From positions 1-56,130 of IMG/VR virus record IMGVR_UViG_3300029985_000050: DNA of 56,130 nucleotides. One strand, given 5' to 3'. Below, one piece after another: positions 36,902 to 44,989 of the stretch. Source of the stretch: a virus. Position 1 is the first letter of the stretch. Every line of letters begins with the position of its first letter. The translations under genes and the position numbers were made by a program. Under the pieces are notes generated by a model that was not told the origin of the DNA, made no database searches, and worked only from the letters and a program-made list of their open reading frames with translations.

Positions 36902-38586
36902 GATACCTGTCGTTGTTCAGCGGGATCGAGGCGGCAAGCGTCGCCTGGGGTCCGCTGGGCTGGAAGTGCGCCGCCGTGGCGGAGATCGAGCCGTTCCCGT
37001 GCGCGGTGCTTCGGGAGCACTACCCTTCGGTGCCGAACCTGGGCGACGTGACGAAAATCACTCGCGAAGTGGTGCGGGGCCTTGGGAAGCTGGATGTCGT
37101 GATCTTCGGATCGCCATGCCAAGATTTGTCTGTCGCAGGAAAACGTGAGGGAATCGGAGGTGCTCGCAGTGGTCTCTTTTTTCAAGCCATCGAAATCGTC
37201 AAGTGGGCCCACGAAGAGTGCGGTGCCCGTTTCGCCCTCTGGGAGAACGTCCCAGGTGCCTTCTCCAGCCAGTCCGGAAGAGACTTTGCAGAAGTGGTTG
37301 GGGCGCTATCTGGCGCCGGAGTCGAAGTCCCCGAGCACGGCTGGGGCTCGGAAGGCGCGGCGGTGGGGCCGAACGGCCTCGTCGAGTGGAGCGTGCTGGA
37401 CGCGCAATGGTTCGGAGTGGCGCAGCGGCGCCGTCGCGTGTTCGCTCTCCTCGACTTTGGAGATTGGGCCGGCAGACCCCCGATTCTCCTTGAGCCCGAA
37501 AGCCTGCGCCGGGATTCTCCGCCGAGCCGAGAAGCGGGGCAAAGCCCTGCCGGAACTCTTGCGTCGCGCACTTCTGGCGGTGGCCTCCCAGGAACTGACG
37601 AGGCCTGCGAAGGATACGTCACGCCCTGCCTCACCGCCAGCCGCCTCCAAAGGATCGGCGAAAGCACCGGCCAGGATCCGGTAGCTGCGACGTTCCGGCA
37701 GTCCTCCATGAAGGGCCGTGGGACGATTGGCTGGGACGACTCCGGTGTCGCGAAGCCTGTGAAAACTCAGGTGGACGGCCAGATGGTCTGCTTCGGCGGG
37801 AACAACACCGCTGGCCCGATCGACGTGGCGACGGCACGGAACGCCAGCGCCAGCGCCAGCGGGCGGCTGGACTTCGAGAGCGAGACGTTCGTGGTTGCTC
37901 CGGAGGTTGCGGCCACGCTGCGGAGCGCGAGCGACTCTCCCAAAGCCCATGGAAAGGTCAACGGCACGGATCGGGCAACCATCGTCGCTTTCCACCACAA
38001 TGCCCAGGCCGCGCAGCTTCCGACGACGACGGATACGCCCAAGACGGCGGCGCTGACCTGCCCACAGGGGGCGGCGGTCGCTCAGTGTGCGACCGGCGAC
38101 GTCTTCCACACGCTCCATGCGGAAGGGTTTGACGCTTCGGAGGACGGTACCGGGCGTGGTGGTGGTGCGGTTGCCGTGGCCCTGCGGGGGCGGGAAGGCG
38201 GCGCAGCCTGCGAACTCGGCGATGAGGTGGGCTTCACGCTGCGGGCGTCGTCCGGAGGCGGTGACAAGCCCCATGTCCTCTGCCCCACGGTCGCCCAACC
38301 GGTGCGCACCAACCCCCGGAACAACAGCGACGGCGGGATGGAGGCGCGCCAGCACATCTACGGGGACGCCCAAGTCCGTCGCCTCACGCCCACGGAATGT
38401 GAGAAACTTCAAAACTTCCCCACAGGGTACACGAAGATCCCGTGGCGTGGGAAGCCCGCAGAACTCTGCCCGGACGGCCCACGGTACAAGGCCTTGGGTA
38501 ACTCCATGTGTACCGCCGTCATTTTTTGGATCGGCCAAGCGATCGAGCATGCTGCGAAATCTTCAACCAAAGGAAAAGCGAAGTGA
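36898..38586 (+). CDS. C5 cytosine-specific DNA methyltransferase
   Basis: 562 residues from GTG. Motif I SLFSGIEAASVAW (residues 4-16), IV GSPCQDLSVAGKR near 71 with the catalytic Cys, VI ENVPG near 115, VIII QRRRR near 175, IX VRRLTPTECEKLQNFP near 494 and X ALGNSM near 531. The target-recognition region between VIII and IX is about 300 residues, long and rich in low-complexity stretches. It probably protects phage DNA from host restriction. Flanked by the 31-base repeat. Confidence 0.95.
   Translation: MRYLSLFSGIEAASVAWGPLGWKCAAVAEIEPFPCAVLREHYPSVPNLGDVTKITREVVRGLGKLDVVIFGSPCQDLSVAGKREGIGGARSGLFFQAIEIVKWAHEECGARFALWENVPGAFSSQSGRDFAEVVGALSGAGVEVPEHGWGSEGAAVGPNGLVEWSVLDAQWFGVAQRRRRVFALLDFGDWAGRPPILLEPESLRRDSPPSREAGQSPAGTLASRTSGGGLPGTDEACEGYVTPCLTASRLQRIGESTGQDPVAATFRQSSMKGRGTIGWDDSGVAKPVKTQVDGQMVCFGGNNTAGPIDVATARNASASASGRLDFESETFVVAPEVAATLRSASDSPKAHGKVNGTDRATIVAFHHNAQAAQLPTTTDTPKTAALTCPQGAAVAQCATGDVFHTLHAEGFDASEDGTGRGGGAVAVALRGREGGAACELGDEVGFTLRASSGGGDKPHVLCPTVAQPVRTNPRNNSDGGMEARQHIYGDAQVRRLTPTECEKLQNFPTGYTKIPWRGKPAELCPDGPRYKALGNSMCTAVIFWIGQAIEHAAKSSTKGKAK
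38556..38586 (+). repeat. 31-base direct repeat / RBS leader, copy 2
   Basis: Second copy of 36871-36901, encoding the C-terminal tail of the methyltransferase and serving as leader for the GTG at 38583. Confidence 0.85.
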
Positions 38587-38921
38587 ACGACCCCTACGAA
38601 ACCCTCGGAGTCCACCCGAACGCCGCCCCGCAGGTCCTGCGCGCGGCGTACATGGGCCTGTGCCAGGCGAACCACCCGGACAAGGGCGGAGACGCCGGGA
38701 GGATGGCGGACCTCGCCGAGGCCTGGGCTGGCCTGCGTGACGTGAAGGTCCGGCGGAAGACGGACGACGGTCTGAAGCTCTACAAGAAGCTGGACCGTGC
38801 GGCGTGCCCCAAGTGCCGGGGGAAGGGCCTGGTGGTCGTCTCCAAGGGGTTCGTGGCCGGGCCCGAGATCGTGTGCGGGGTGTGCAAGGGCACGGGATTG
38901 CCGGTCGGAAAGCCTGCCTGA
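38583..38921 (+). CDS. J-domain protein with CxxCxGxG zinc fingers
   Basis: 112 residues from GTG. DPYETLGVHPNAAPQVLRAAYMGLCQANHPDKGGD is a J domain with the HPD motif near residues 33-35. The C-terminal CPKCRGKG and CGVCKGTG are two DnaJ-type zinc-binding repeats. It probably recruits host Hsp70 (DnaK), perhaps for replication complex remodelling as DnaJ does in other phages; that role is inferred. Confidence 0.85.
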   Translation: MNDPYETLGVHPNAAPQVLRAAYMGLCQANHPDKGGDAGRMADLAEAWAGLRDVKVRRKTDDGLKLYKKLDRAACPKCRGKGLVVVSKGFVAGPEIVCGVCKGTGLPVGKPA

Positions 38922-38922
38922 G

Positions 38923-39306
38923 ATGTGCCTACCAAGGATTTCTCCAGCGCAACGTGAGAAGGTCCGGCAGATGTTCGACGGCCACTGCGCCTACTGCGGG
39001 AACCCGCTGGGCAAGCTCTGGCACGTCGACCACCGGGTGCCGGTGCGCCGGACGTGGAAGGACGACATGGTCAAGCTCCTGGGGCACACCAGGGGCGGGA
39101 ACGACGAGGACAACTGGTTCCCGGCCTGTACCCGGTGCAACCAGCGCAAGGGCGCGCTCTCCGTGGAGGAGTTCCGTGGCCTGATCCGGGCGGAGGTGAT
39201 GCTCGCCCTGGAAGACTGCCACATCCGCATGGCCGTGGACTTCAAGTTGCTGCGCGTGGCGAAGGTGCCGCGCGTGAAATTTCACTTCGAGGAGGTGCTC
39301 TCGTGA
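38923..39306 (+). CDS. HNH endonuclease
   Basis: 127 residues. CAYCGNPLGKLWHVDHRVPVRRTW, then NWFPACTRCNQRKGALSVEEFR, gives the H-x-D-H-I/V-x-P core and two CxxC zinc pairs of an HNH nuclease. It could be homing, packaging-related or anti-competitor; context does not decide. Confidence 0.88.
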   Translation: MCLPRISPAQREKVRQMFDGHCAYCGNPLGKLWHVDHRVPVRRTWKDDMVKLLGHTRGGNDEDNWFPACTRCNQRKGALSVEEFRGLIRAEVMLALEDCHIRMAVDFKLLRVAKVPRVKFHFEEVLS

Positions 39307-40127
39307 TCGAACCAAAAACAGCCGTTGTCGAGTTGCAAAGCCGCCTGGGCAGGGTGGGAAGCATCGTCGCCTACGATCCCTGGGACTCCAGGAAGTCCGT
39401 GCTGCACGCCAAATGTTGGGTGTCCAAGATCGCCCGCCTGTCCCACGGCCTCGGGGAAGCGGAGGACTACATGGCCCACTTCGACCGGGTGGTGAATCAG
39501 ATGAAGCACGAGAGCGTGCTGGAGTTCGTGCCGTGGTCAGACTGCTCCGAGTTGGCCTTGCCCTACGCTTCCCTCCGCCACCGGTTCCCGATCAACGATC
39601 CGAATTCCCCCAACTTCTGGCGGCACTACTTTGCCGAAGCGGTGTCGGAGCGGGGAACGCGCCTGAGGGCGGCTTCCGCCTTCCTCGTGGAGGCTCCCAT
39701 CTTCGTGGCCCGCCAGTGGATGCGCCATCGCTCCTTCGCCTACCTGGAGATGAGCCGCCGGTATACCAAGGGGAGCCGGGTGGCTTGGGAGTTCTACGGG
39801 CAGGCCCCGGACTTCATCTCTGATCCCGACACCGACCCCACCAACATCCCGATGGGGTTCACGCCTGCCGGGGAGACGGAAGAGAACCACTTCTGGAAGG
39901 CCTGTGAAACTGAGTACCTGCGCCGCCTGAACGCCGGATGGCCCAACGAGATCGCCCGCGGATGCATGCCCGTGGAGACCATGACCAAATTCTGGACATG
40001 CGGGTTCGACCGGGATTGGGAGGCCTTCCTGAAGCTCCGTGACGACGCCCATGCCCAGTCGGAAATTCAGGTGTTCGCTTCGTGGATCTCCGGGTACCTC
40101 AAAGCCAAGAAGGAGATCGCCGGATGA
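39303..40127 (+). CDS. thyX: Flavin-dependent thymidylate synthase
   Basis: 274 residues from GTG. RHRSFAYLEMSRRYTKG near residue 141 is the ThyX signature (RHRx7S with following E-S-RRY). The C-terminal EIARGCMPVETMTKFWTCGF corresponds to the LP...T-fW--n block of the family. It makes dTMP from dUMP using FAD and methylene-THF, supplying phage DNA synthesis. The N-terminus carries about 30 extra residues. Confidence 0.92.
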   Translation: MIEPKTAVVELQSRLGRVGSIVAYDPWDSRKSVLHAKCWVSKIARLSHGLGEAEDYMAHFDRVVNQMKHESVLEFVPWSDCSELALPYASLRHRFPINDPNSPNFWRHYFAEAVSERGTRLRAASAFLVEAPIFVARQWMRHRSFAYLEMSRRYTKGSRVAWEFYGQAPDFISDPDTDPTNIPMGFTPAGETEENHFWKACETEYLRRLNAGWPNEIARGCMPVETMTKFWTCGFDRDWEAFLKLRDDAHAQSEIQVFASWISGYLKAKKEIAG

Positions 40128-40285
40128 TCGTCTGGAAGGAAGAGACCACCGAGCAGAAGGTGAAAATCTTGGAACAGAGGGTGAAGGACCTGGAGGAGCA
40201 GGCCGAGACCAGGGCGGGCGCTCTGGAGGGCGCCCAGAACATCATCCGACAACTGCGGGACGCGAATTCGGGGGTGGCGGCATGA
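40124..40285 (+). CDS. 53-residue coiled-coil protein
   Basis: TTEQKVKILEQRVKDLEEQA forms heptads across the whole chain. ATGA-coupled to neighbours. Probably a small structural or adaptor peptide. Confidence 0.5.
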   Translation: MIVWKEETTEQKVKILEQRVKDLEEQAETRAGALEGAQNIIRQLRDANSGVAA

Positions 40286-40746
40286 AGCGTCCATGGTTCA
40301 CGACGAAGAAGCCCGTCCCGGAGGAGCGCAGAGATCTTCAGCATCTGGAAGATTTCGTCTGGCCAAATGGAGAGCCTGACGAGCGAGGGTATTCTCCGCA
40401 GCTGTATAGGGTTGTTGCTCGCAAGAAAGCTGCCGGGATCTTCTTGGACGCGAGGGAGCAGCGTTGCTTTGATTTCGTTTTAGGTAAAGCCAACCGGATC
40501 CCGACAAAGAAGTTCGTCGAGATCTGGTGCTACTGGCGGATCGCCCGCGACGGCACGCCCACCGTCTCGATCTGCGACGACCCCATGGGCCATCCGCACG
40601 CCCACCTCGTCCGGGTACCCATTCCCGAGGACGTGCAGAAGTGCATCGACGCCACGAAGAACCCGCCGCTGTGTCTCGTGGTTGACAAGGCGGGCTACGC
40701 CACGGGCGAGTGCCCGCAACCTTCCAACGAACCGGAGAACCCATGA
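40282..40746 (+). CDS. 154-residue protein, unknown
   Basis: Basic start (KRPWFTTKKPVPEERRDLQHLEDFVWPNGEPDERG), a central helix and FVEIWCYWRIARDGTPTVSICDDPMGHPHAHLVRVP. No family recognised. Coupled at both ends. Confidence 0.5.
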   Translation: MKRPWFTTKKPVPEERRDLQHLEDFVWPNGEPDERGYSPQLYRVVARKKAAGIFLDAREQRCFDFVLGKANRIPTKKFVEIWCYWRIARDGTPTVSICDDPMGHPHAHLVRVPIPEDVQKCIDATKNPPLCLVVDKAGYATGECPQPSNEPENP

Positions 40747-41063
40747 AAATCAAAGATGCCCACATCGCCTACATCCCCAGCCGCGACGTCGTCGGTGCGT
40801 TCGACGTGGACGCCGTCACGAAGAAGCCCGGCCTGTTCGTGGACCGCTCCGACGAGACGCTCCTGGCGGCCTCCGCCTGGGTGCTCCAGGCACAGGTGGG
40901 GAAGTCACTCGCCAAGGACCTCCCGCCGGTGTTGCGGTGGTTGAAGAAGCTCACGCGCTCCAAGAAGACCGCTGGCGCCAAGCGCGTGGTCGAGTTCCAC
41001 GACGGGGTGCGCCTGGAGTTCACGGTGCGGGTGCTGGAGGGCGTACCACATGGAAATCGTTAA
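40743..41063 (+). CDS. 106-residue protein, unknown
   Basis: KIKDAHIAYIPSRDVVGAFDVDAVTKKPG, then a helical part and KRVVEFHDGVRLEFTVRVLEG. ATGA-coupled start at 40743; a frame from 40710 is longer but lacks a ribosome-binding site. Function unknown. Confidence 0.5.
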   Translation: MKIKDAHIAYIPSRDVVGAFDVDAVTKKPGLFVDRSDETLLAASAWVLQAQVGKSLAKDLPPVLRWLKKLTRSKKTAGAKRVVEFHDGVRLEFTVRVLEGVPHGNR

Positions 41064-41418
41064 CATTCCCTTGGTCGCCCCTGTTACGAAGGAGACCTTG
41101 AACCACTTCAAGCCGGAGAACTACTTCCACTTCCTGTTCGGCACAGCCTCCCTGCGCGGGCGCACCGAGATCGCGGCCCTGGCTGCGAAGATGTCGGTGG
41201 AGATGCGGATCTGCGTCATCCTGGTGCCCGGGAAGGTTCCCAGGAGGATCCGAAAGATCCGCAGTTCTCGCATCGCTGTCCTTCGGGTGGGCCGCTGCCG
41301 CAAGCCCACCGAGGAGATGGAGCGCGTGCGGCAAGACTTCCTGGCACAACAGACCCTCCACCCTCCGGTGGACCTCGCTTGGAGGCCGCTTCGCCTTTCC
41401 CTGGGACCCAACCCATGA
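41050..41418 (+). CDS. 122-residue protein, unknown
   Basis: It overlaps the previous gene by 14 bases. YFHFLFGTASLRGRTEIAALAAKMSVEMRICVILVPGKVPRRIRKI is a helix followed by a strand and a basic patch. Coupled to the ligase gene. No family recognised. Confidence 0.5.
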   Translation: MEIVNIPLVAPVTKETLNHFKPENYFHFLFGTASLRGRTEIAALAAKMSVEMRICVILVPGKVPRRIRKIRSSRIAVLRVGRCRKPTEEMERVRQDFLAQQTLHPPVDLAWRPLRLSLGPNP

Positions 41419-42326
41419 CCATCCCCGCCGGCTTCAAACCCATGCTCGCCGAGGCCCTGCCCGCCGGCCAGCTTCCCGTGTTCCCCAGCTACGTCAGCCC
41501 CAAGCTCGACGGCGTGCGGGCGGTGGTCTTCGGAGGTGTGGTCTACAGCCGAAACCTCAAGCCCATCCGCAACGCCCACGTTCAGAAGGTCCTGGGGCAC
41601 GCCCTCCTGGAGGGGTACGACGGAGAACTCATCGTGGGGCCGCCCACCAGCCCCACGGCGTTCCGGGACACGACCAGCGGCGTGATGGCGGTGCTGGGCG
41701 AGCCGAACGTGCTGTTCCACGTGTTCGACGTCTACAGCCCTGCCCGTGGGTTCAACGATCGCTACCACGGGGACCTGGGCAGTGCATCCCACCGGGCGGC
41801 CAGGTCGCGCCTCCACATCCCCATGCAGCTGGTGGCCCAGAAGCTCGTCCACAACGCCGAGGAGCTTCTCGCGGCCGAGCAGGACTACCTGGACCAGGGC
41901 TACGAGGGCGCGATGGTGCGGTCGGTGGATGGGCCGTACAAGTGCGGTCGCGCCACGGTGCGCGAGGGCTACCTCCTGAAGGTGAAGCGGTTCTCCGACG
42001 CCGAGGCCCTGGTGGTCGGCTACGAGGAGCTAATGCACAACGAGAACGAAAAGACCACCGACGCCCTGGGGCACGCCAAGCGGTCCACGGCGAAGGCGGG
42101 GAAAGTCGGCGGTGGGGCGCTGGGCACGCTGCTCTGCAAGGACCCCGAGACCGGCGTGGAGTTCGGGATCGGCGGCGGGTTCACCGCGGAGGAGCGTCTG
42201 GCCCTGTGGCGGGATCGCGACACCCTGGCGGGCCGAATCGCCAAGTACAAGTTCTTCCCCACCGGGTCGAAGGAAGCACCCAGATTTCCCGTGATGCTAG
42301 GGTTTCGGGATCCTTCCGACGCTTGA
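41415..42326 (+). CDS. ATP-dependent DNA ligase (T7-like)
   Basis: 303 residues. Motif I SPKLDGVRA with the AMP-accepting lysine near residue 26, YSRNLKP (Ia), YDGELIVG (III), VLFHVFD (IIIa), YEGAMVRS (IV) and LLKVKRF (V), followed by an OB-fold end. It seals nicks during replication and recombination. Last gene of the rightward operon. Confidence 0.92.
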   Translation: MTIPAGFKPMLAEALPAGQLPVFPSYVSPKLDGVRAVVFGGVVYSRNLKPIRNAHVQKVLGHALLEGYDGELIVGPPTSPTAFRDTTSGVMAVLGEPNVLFHVFDVYSPARGFNDRYHGDLGSASHRAARSRLHIPMQLVAQKLVHNAEELLAAEQDYLDQGYEGAMVRSVDGPYKCGRATVREGYLLKVKRFSDAEALVVGYEELMHNENEKTTDALGHAKRSTAKAGKVGGGALGTLLCKDPETGVEFGIGGGFTAEERLALWRDRDTLAGRIAKYKFFPTGSKEAPRFPVMLGFRDPSDA

Positions 42327-42333
42327 AAAGGAA

Positions 42334-42365
42334 GAGGCCTCTCGGGATAAATCCCAAGAGGCCTC
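42334..42365. terminator. Bidirectional terminator between convergent operons
   Basis: Two 15-base arms (42334-42348 and 42351-42365) pair with one mismatch around aa, giving a very stable stem. On the minus strand it is followed by ttccttttc; on the plus strand by a weaker C/T tract. It separates the rightward replication and leftward tail/lysis transcripts. Confidence 0.75.
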
Positions 42366-42419
42366 CGGTCCCTTTCCACACATTCGCGCAGAGCAGAAGA
42401 TAGTTCTGCCCTGGTGCGG

Positions 42420-42770
42420 TCAGCCGCCCAAATTCGCGACGTCGCTCTCGACCTTCGCCACGTCGGCGGTGAGCACCACCGAGACGGCCTGGGTGACTGC
42501 GGTGCCGATGGCGGGGCCAAAGGTGCCTCCGACAGCACCGGCCACGGCGTTGCCCACGGTCTCGGCGGCGATGGGCTCGCCGGTGGCGATGACCGGCGCG
42601 GCCACAGAGAGCAGCGCCGAGGTGCCGATCTTGAGGACTTCCTGGACCTGGGTGGGGGGAACGGTGGAGTGGACGGCCTCGATCAGGGCGTGCGAGCCCG
42701 CTTCGATCAGGTGGAGACCCTTGTGGGCGGCGGTGGCCAGCCCGGCTTCGATTTCGGAAAGGATGCTCAT
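42420..42770 (-). CDS. Small hydrophobic late protein
   Basis: 116 residues from the ATG at 42770. An amphipathic first half, then a Gly/Ala-rich hydrophobic half (LLSVAAPVIATGEPIAAETV, VAGAVGGTFGPAIGTAVTQAVSVVL). It could be a membrane-active lysis or virion protein. Last gene of the late operon; function not shown. Confidence 0.55.
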   Translation of the reverse strand: MSILSEIEAGLATAAHKGLHLIEAGSHALIEAVHSTVPPTQVQEVLKIGTSALLSVAAPVIATGEPIAAETVGNAVAGAVGGTFGPAIGTAVTQAVSVVLTADVAKVESDVANLGG

Positions 42771-43057
42771 GGTGTTTTCTCCGTTGATGGTTCGCGCACG
42801 GTCGGCGCTTCCGACGTGGCTTTCGAGAACATCGAATCTACTCTCTTGACGCACGGAAGGTTGGCCAGAAGTTGATTCGAAACGGTGATGCTCACGGCGA
42901 CGACCCCCAGCCGGTGCAGGTCGTCCAGCGTGATCCCGAAGAACCGCTGGGCCGCCCAGATGCCGCCGCAGGCAGCGATGATCCCGATCCAGGACTCCAG
43001 ATTCGACTTGAACCCTTCCTTGCCGACCACCAGCCGGATGAGTGCGGCGAAGTTCAC
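42767..43057 (-). CDS. Holin-like membrane protein
   Basis: 96 residues from a GTG overlapping the patatin gene's stop. Two hydrophobic helices (ESWIGIIAACGGIWAAQRFFG and LGVVAVSITVSNQLLANL) around a short polar link, with a charged tail. Size, topology and place in the lysis cluster fit a holin, but there is no family signature I can confirm. Confidence 0.5.
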   Translation of the reverse strand: MNFAALIRLVVGKEGFKSNLESWIGIIAACGGIWAAQRFFGITLDDLHRLGVVAVSITVSNQLLANLPCVKRVDSMFSKATSEAPTVREPSTEKTP

Positions 43058-43962
43058 TGGGGGTCCGCCAGGTACGCCAGCAACTCGTCCTTGTCCTGCT
43101 TGAAGCACTCTGCCCAGATGGCCTCCACGTCGGCAGCGTGTTGGGTCTCGTCCAATTGGTAATCCGTACAGGGTGGATTCACGCGGAAGTTCAAGAGCCG
43201 GTCCGCCCCACCACCCATCTTCTTGACGAATGCGTTGATGGCTCCGCGGATGAATTCCACGTCTGCCGAGTTGCCTGTTGTGATGGCCTTGAGCACGATC
43301 TGCTTGAGATATGTCAGGATGAACCAGTCGTTGCCGACCGGCGGGCCCTCGGGGTTGAGCCCGCTGGTCACCATGTTCAGCATCTTGATCCCGTGGCTCA
43401 CGTCCACCGAGTCATCCATGACCACGCCAGCGAAGCCCACCAGGAGCGGATCGTTGGCGGCGAAGCCTCCATCCCCGTGTCTGCCGTCCGGCGTGGAGAA
43501 GAACGTCGTGGCAGCCATGGAGCACCGGATGGCGAACCATACGGGCACGTCCTTGTCCTTCGGGCCGAAGACCTTCAGCTGCTTGCGGCGCATGTCCCAG
43601 GCAGTCAGGTACAAGGGCTTGACGGTTTCGGCCATCGTCCTGTCGCCGCACTTCTCCTTGAGCAGGGCGTCGATCACTTTGCTGTCGTACTGGGGGCCGC
43701 ACTTGGTCAGCCGGTACCGCAGATTCCGCTTGCCGAAGATTGCGGCCCCGTGCTCGTGGTGCATGTCCAGGGTGTCCTGGCCGTGGAATCCGCAGGCGTA
43801 CATTCCGGCGTCGATGGCCTCCACGCTGGTACCGGCGAAGAAGTCGAACAGGTCCTGGATCCACTTGCCGGTTGCCTTCTCCAGGTCAGACACGTAGCGG
43901 CATGGTCCGATTCCCATGAAGCCGCCACCGGCCCCCGAATACCCTTTGACTGGTTGGTTCAT
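43054..43962 (-). CDS. Patatin-like phospholipase
   Basis: 302 residues. GYSGAGGGFMGIG near residue 10 is the glycine-rich oxyanion loop, FFAGTSVEAIDAG near 43 holds the nucleophile serine (GxSxE where most have GxSxG), and DGGFAANDP near 165 is the DGG/A dyad motif. It would cleave phospholipids. It lies between endolysin and holin-like genes, so a role in breaking host membranes at lysis is the natural inference; a virion entry role is also possible. The start at MNQ follows gggg. Confidence 0.78.
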   Translation of the reverse strand: MNQPVKGYSGAGGGFMGIGPCRYVSDLEKATGKWIQDLFDFFAGTSVEAIDAGMYACGFHGQDTLDMHHEHGAAIFGKRNLRYRLTKCGPQYDSKVIDALLKEKCGDRTMAETVKPLYLTAWDMRRKQLKVFGPKDKDVPVWFAIRCSMAATTFFSTPDGRHGDGGFAANDPLLVGFAGVVMDDSVDVSHGIKMLNMVTSGLNPEGPPVGNDWFILTYLKQIVLKAITTGNSADVEFIRGAINAFVKKMGGGADRLLNFRVNPPCTDYQLDETQHAADVEAIWAECFKQDKDELLAYLADPQ

Positions 43963-44120
43963 TTTTGGCCCCTGTTGAAAATCGAATCCGTCTCCCCGTC
44001 GCACCCATCGTCCGGGTCCAGGTCCTCGCGGCCCCAGCGCGGGTAGATTGCCGCGAGCCCCAGCGCCCCGGCGCAGACCAGGAGGCCGAAAACGAGGGCC
44101 AGTGCGATGAGGTGCCACAT
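43959..44120 (-). CDS. 53-residue membrane protein
   Basis: WHLIALALVFGLLVCAGALG is one membrane helix, followed by an acidic tail (GREDLDPDDGCDGETDS). TGATG-coupled to the endolysin. Could be a holin partner or spanin-like protein. Confidence 0.5.
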   Translation of the reverse strand: MWHLIALALVFGLLVCAGALGLAAIYPRWGREDLDPDDGCDGETDSIFNRGQK

Positions 44121-44635
44121 CAGGCGAGGTCCAGCTTGGTGCGCTCTTCCGCGATCCGGTTCAGCCAGCCCCGAAGGAATTCCAGGGACTGTGGCCGTGC
44201 GCGCGCGACGGCGTTGTAGAAGATGTCCCGCAGGTCCAGGTACCGGCTCGCGACGGCCCTCGGGTCGCACGCGAGCGCGGCGGCTTGCGTCTCCGGCCCC
44301 CACGCGCCGTCGTCGGTCAGTTGGAGCGCCTGCTGGAGGGTCCGGATCGCCCGGCCTTCCCCGGAGTTGACCGCGCAGTCGAACACCACGGCATCGAGCG
44401 GGGGCGTCAGGACGTTGCAGTGGGCCGGGAGCCAGTACTCGGTCTGGTAGATCGCAGCGACCTCGTTGGGCAGGATGCGCCGGACGGACTGGGCCGGGAC
44501 GCCGTGCTCGGTGCGCCAGCGGTCGTACACGGCCTGCGTGACGCCCTGGTTTGTCGCTCCACCCGGGTCGTCGGGGTTGTCCACGAATCCGCCCTCGAAC
44601 TGGAGGACCATGGAAAGAGAGTCGGGAAAACTCAT
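44120..44635 (-). CDS. Endolysin, GH108 lysozyme
   Basis: 171 residues. LQFEGGFVDNPDDPGGATNQGVTQAVYDRW carries the catalytic Glu near residue 14 in the EGG context of GH108 (ZliS-type) muramidases. VVFDCAVNSGEGRAIRTLQQAL and DDGAWGPETQAA are the GH108 and peptidoglycan-binding-3 parts. No signal peptide, so it depends on a holin. Confidence 0.9.
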   Translation of the reverse strand: MSFPDSLSMVLQFEGGFVDNPDDPGGATNQGVTQAVYDRWRTEHGVPAQSVRRILPNEVAAIYQTEYWLPAHCNVLTPPLDAVVFDCAVNSGEGRAIRTLQQALQLTDDGAWGPETQAAALACDPRAVASRYLDLRDIFYNAVARARPQSLEFLRGWLNRIAEERTKLDLA

Positions 44636-44961
44636 CGATGGGCTCCTGGGTACATGGATGCCGTGCGAGACGGCGTGTCGTTGGGCTGGTGATCGAGGCG
44701 GAATTCGCAGAGGGAGAGGCGGACAGAGTGGTCGGCAAACTGGGCCTGGATTTTCGCGAGGTCCTTCGCGTAGATCTGCTGCGTGACCAGCCCGATCCCG
44801 AGGACCTGGAAGCCGAGGTAGAGGCCGGAGACGACGCCCCCGACGACCTTCGCGAGGAACCATGTCTCGGAGGCGAGGATTTCGGAGGGACGGCGTTTCG
44901 GCTCCCGCGCTTCGAGGCGCTCGGCTGGGTCCGGAAGCATGGCCGCACTGGCTGGATTCAC
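44632..44961 (-). CDS. Membrane protein of the lysis cluster
   Basis: 109 residues from a GTG with an aggaggg ribosome-binding site. One long hydrophobic segment (VVGGVVSGLYLGFQVLGIGLV) lies between charged ends, with a helical C-terminus (YAKDLAKIQAQFADHSVRL). Holin- or inner-spanin-like. Coupled to the endolysin. Confidence 0.55.
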   Translation of the reverse strand: MNPASAAMLPDPAERLEAREPKRRPSEILASETWFLAKVVGGVVSGLYLGFQVLGIGLVTQQIYAKDLAKIQAQFADHSVRLSLCEFRLDHQPNDTPSRTASMYPGAHR

Positions 44962-44989
44962 CGCTCGCCCTCCTGGTGTAAAAGTACTC

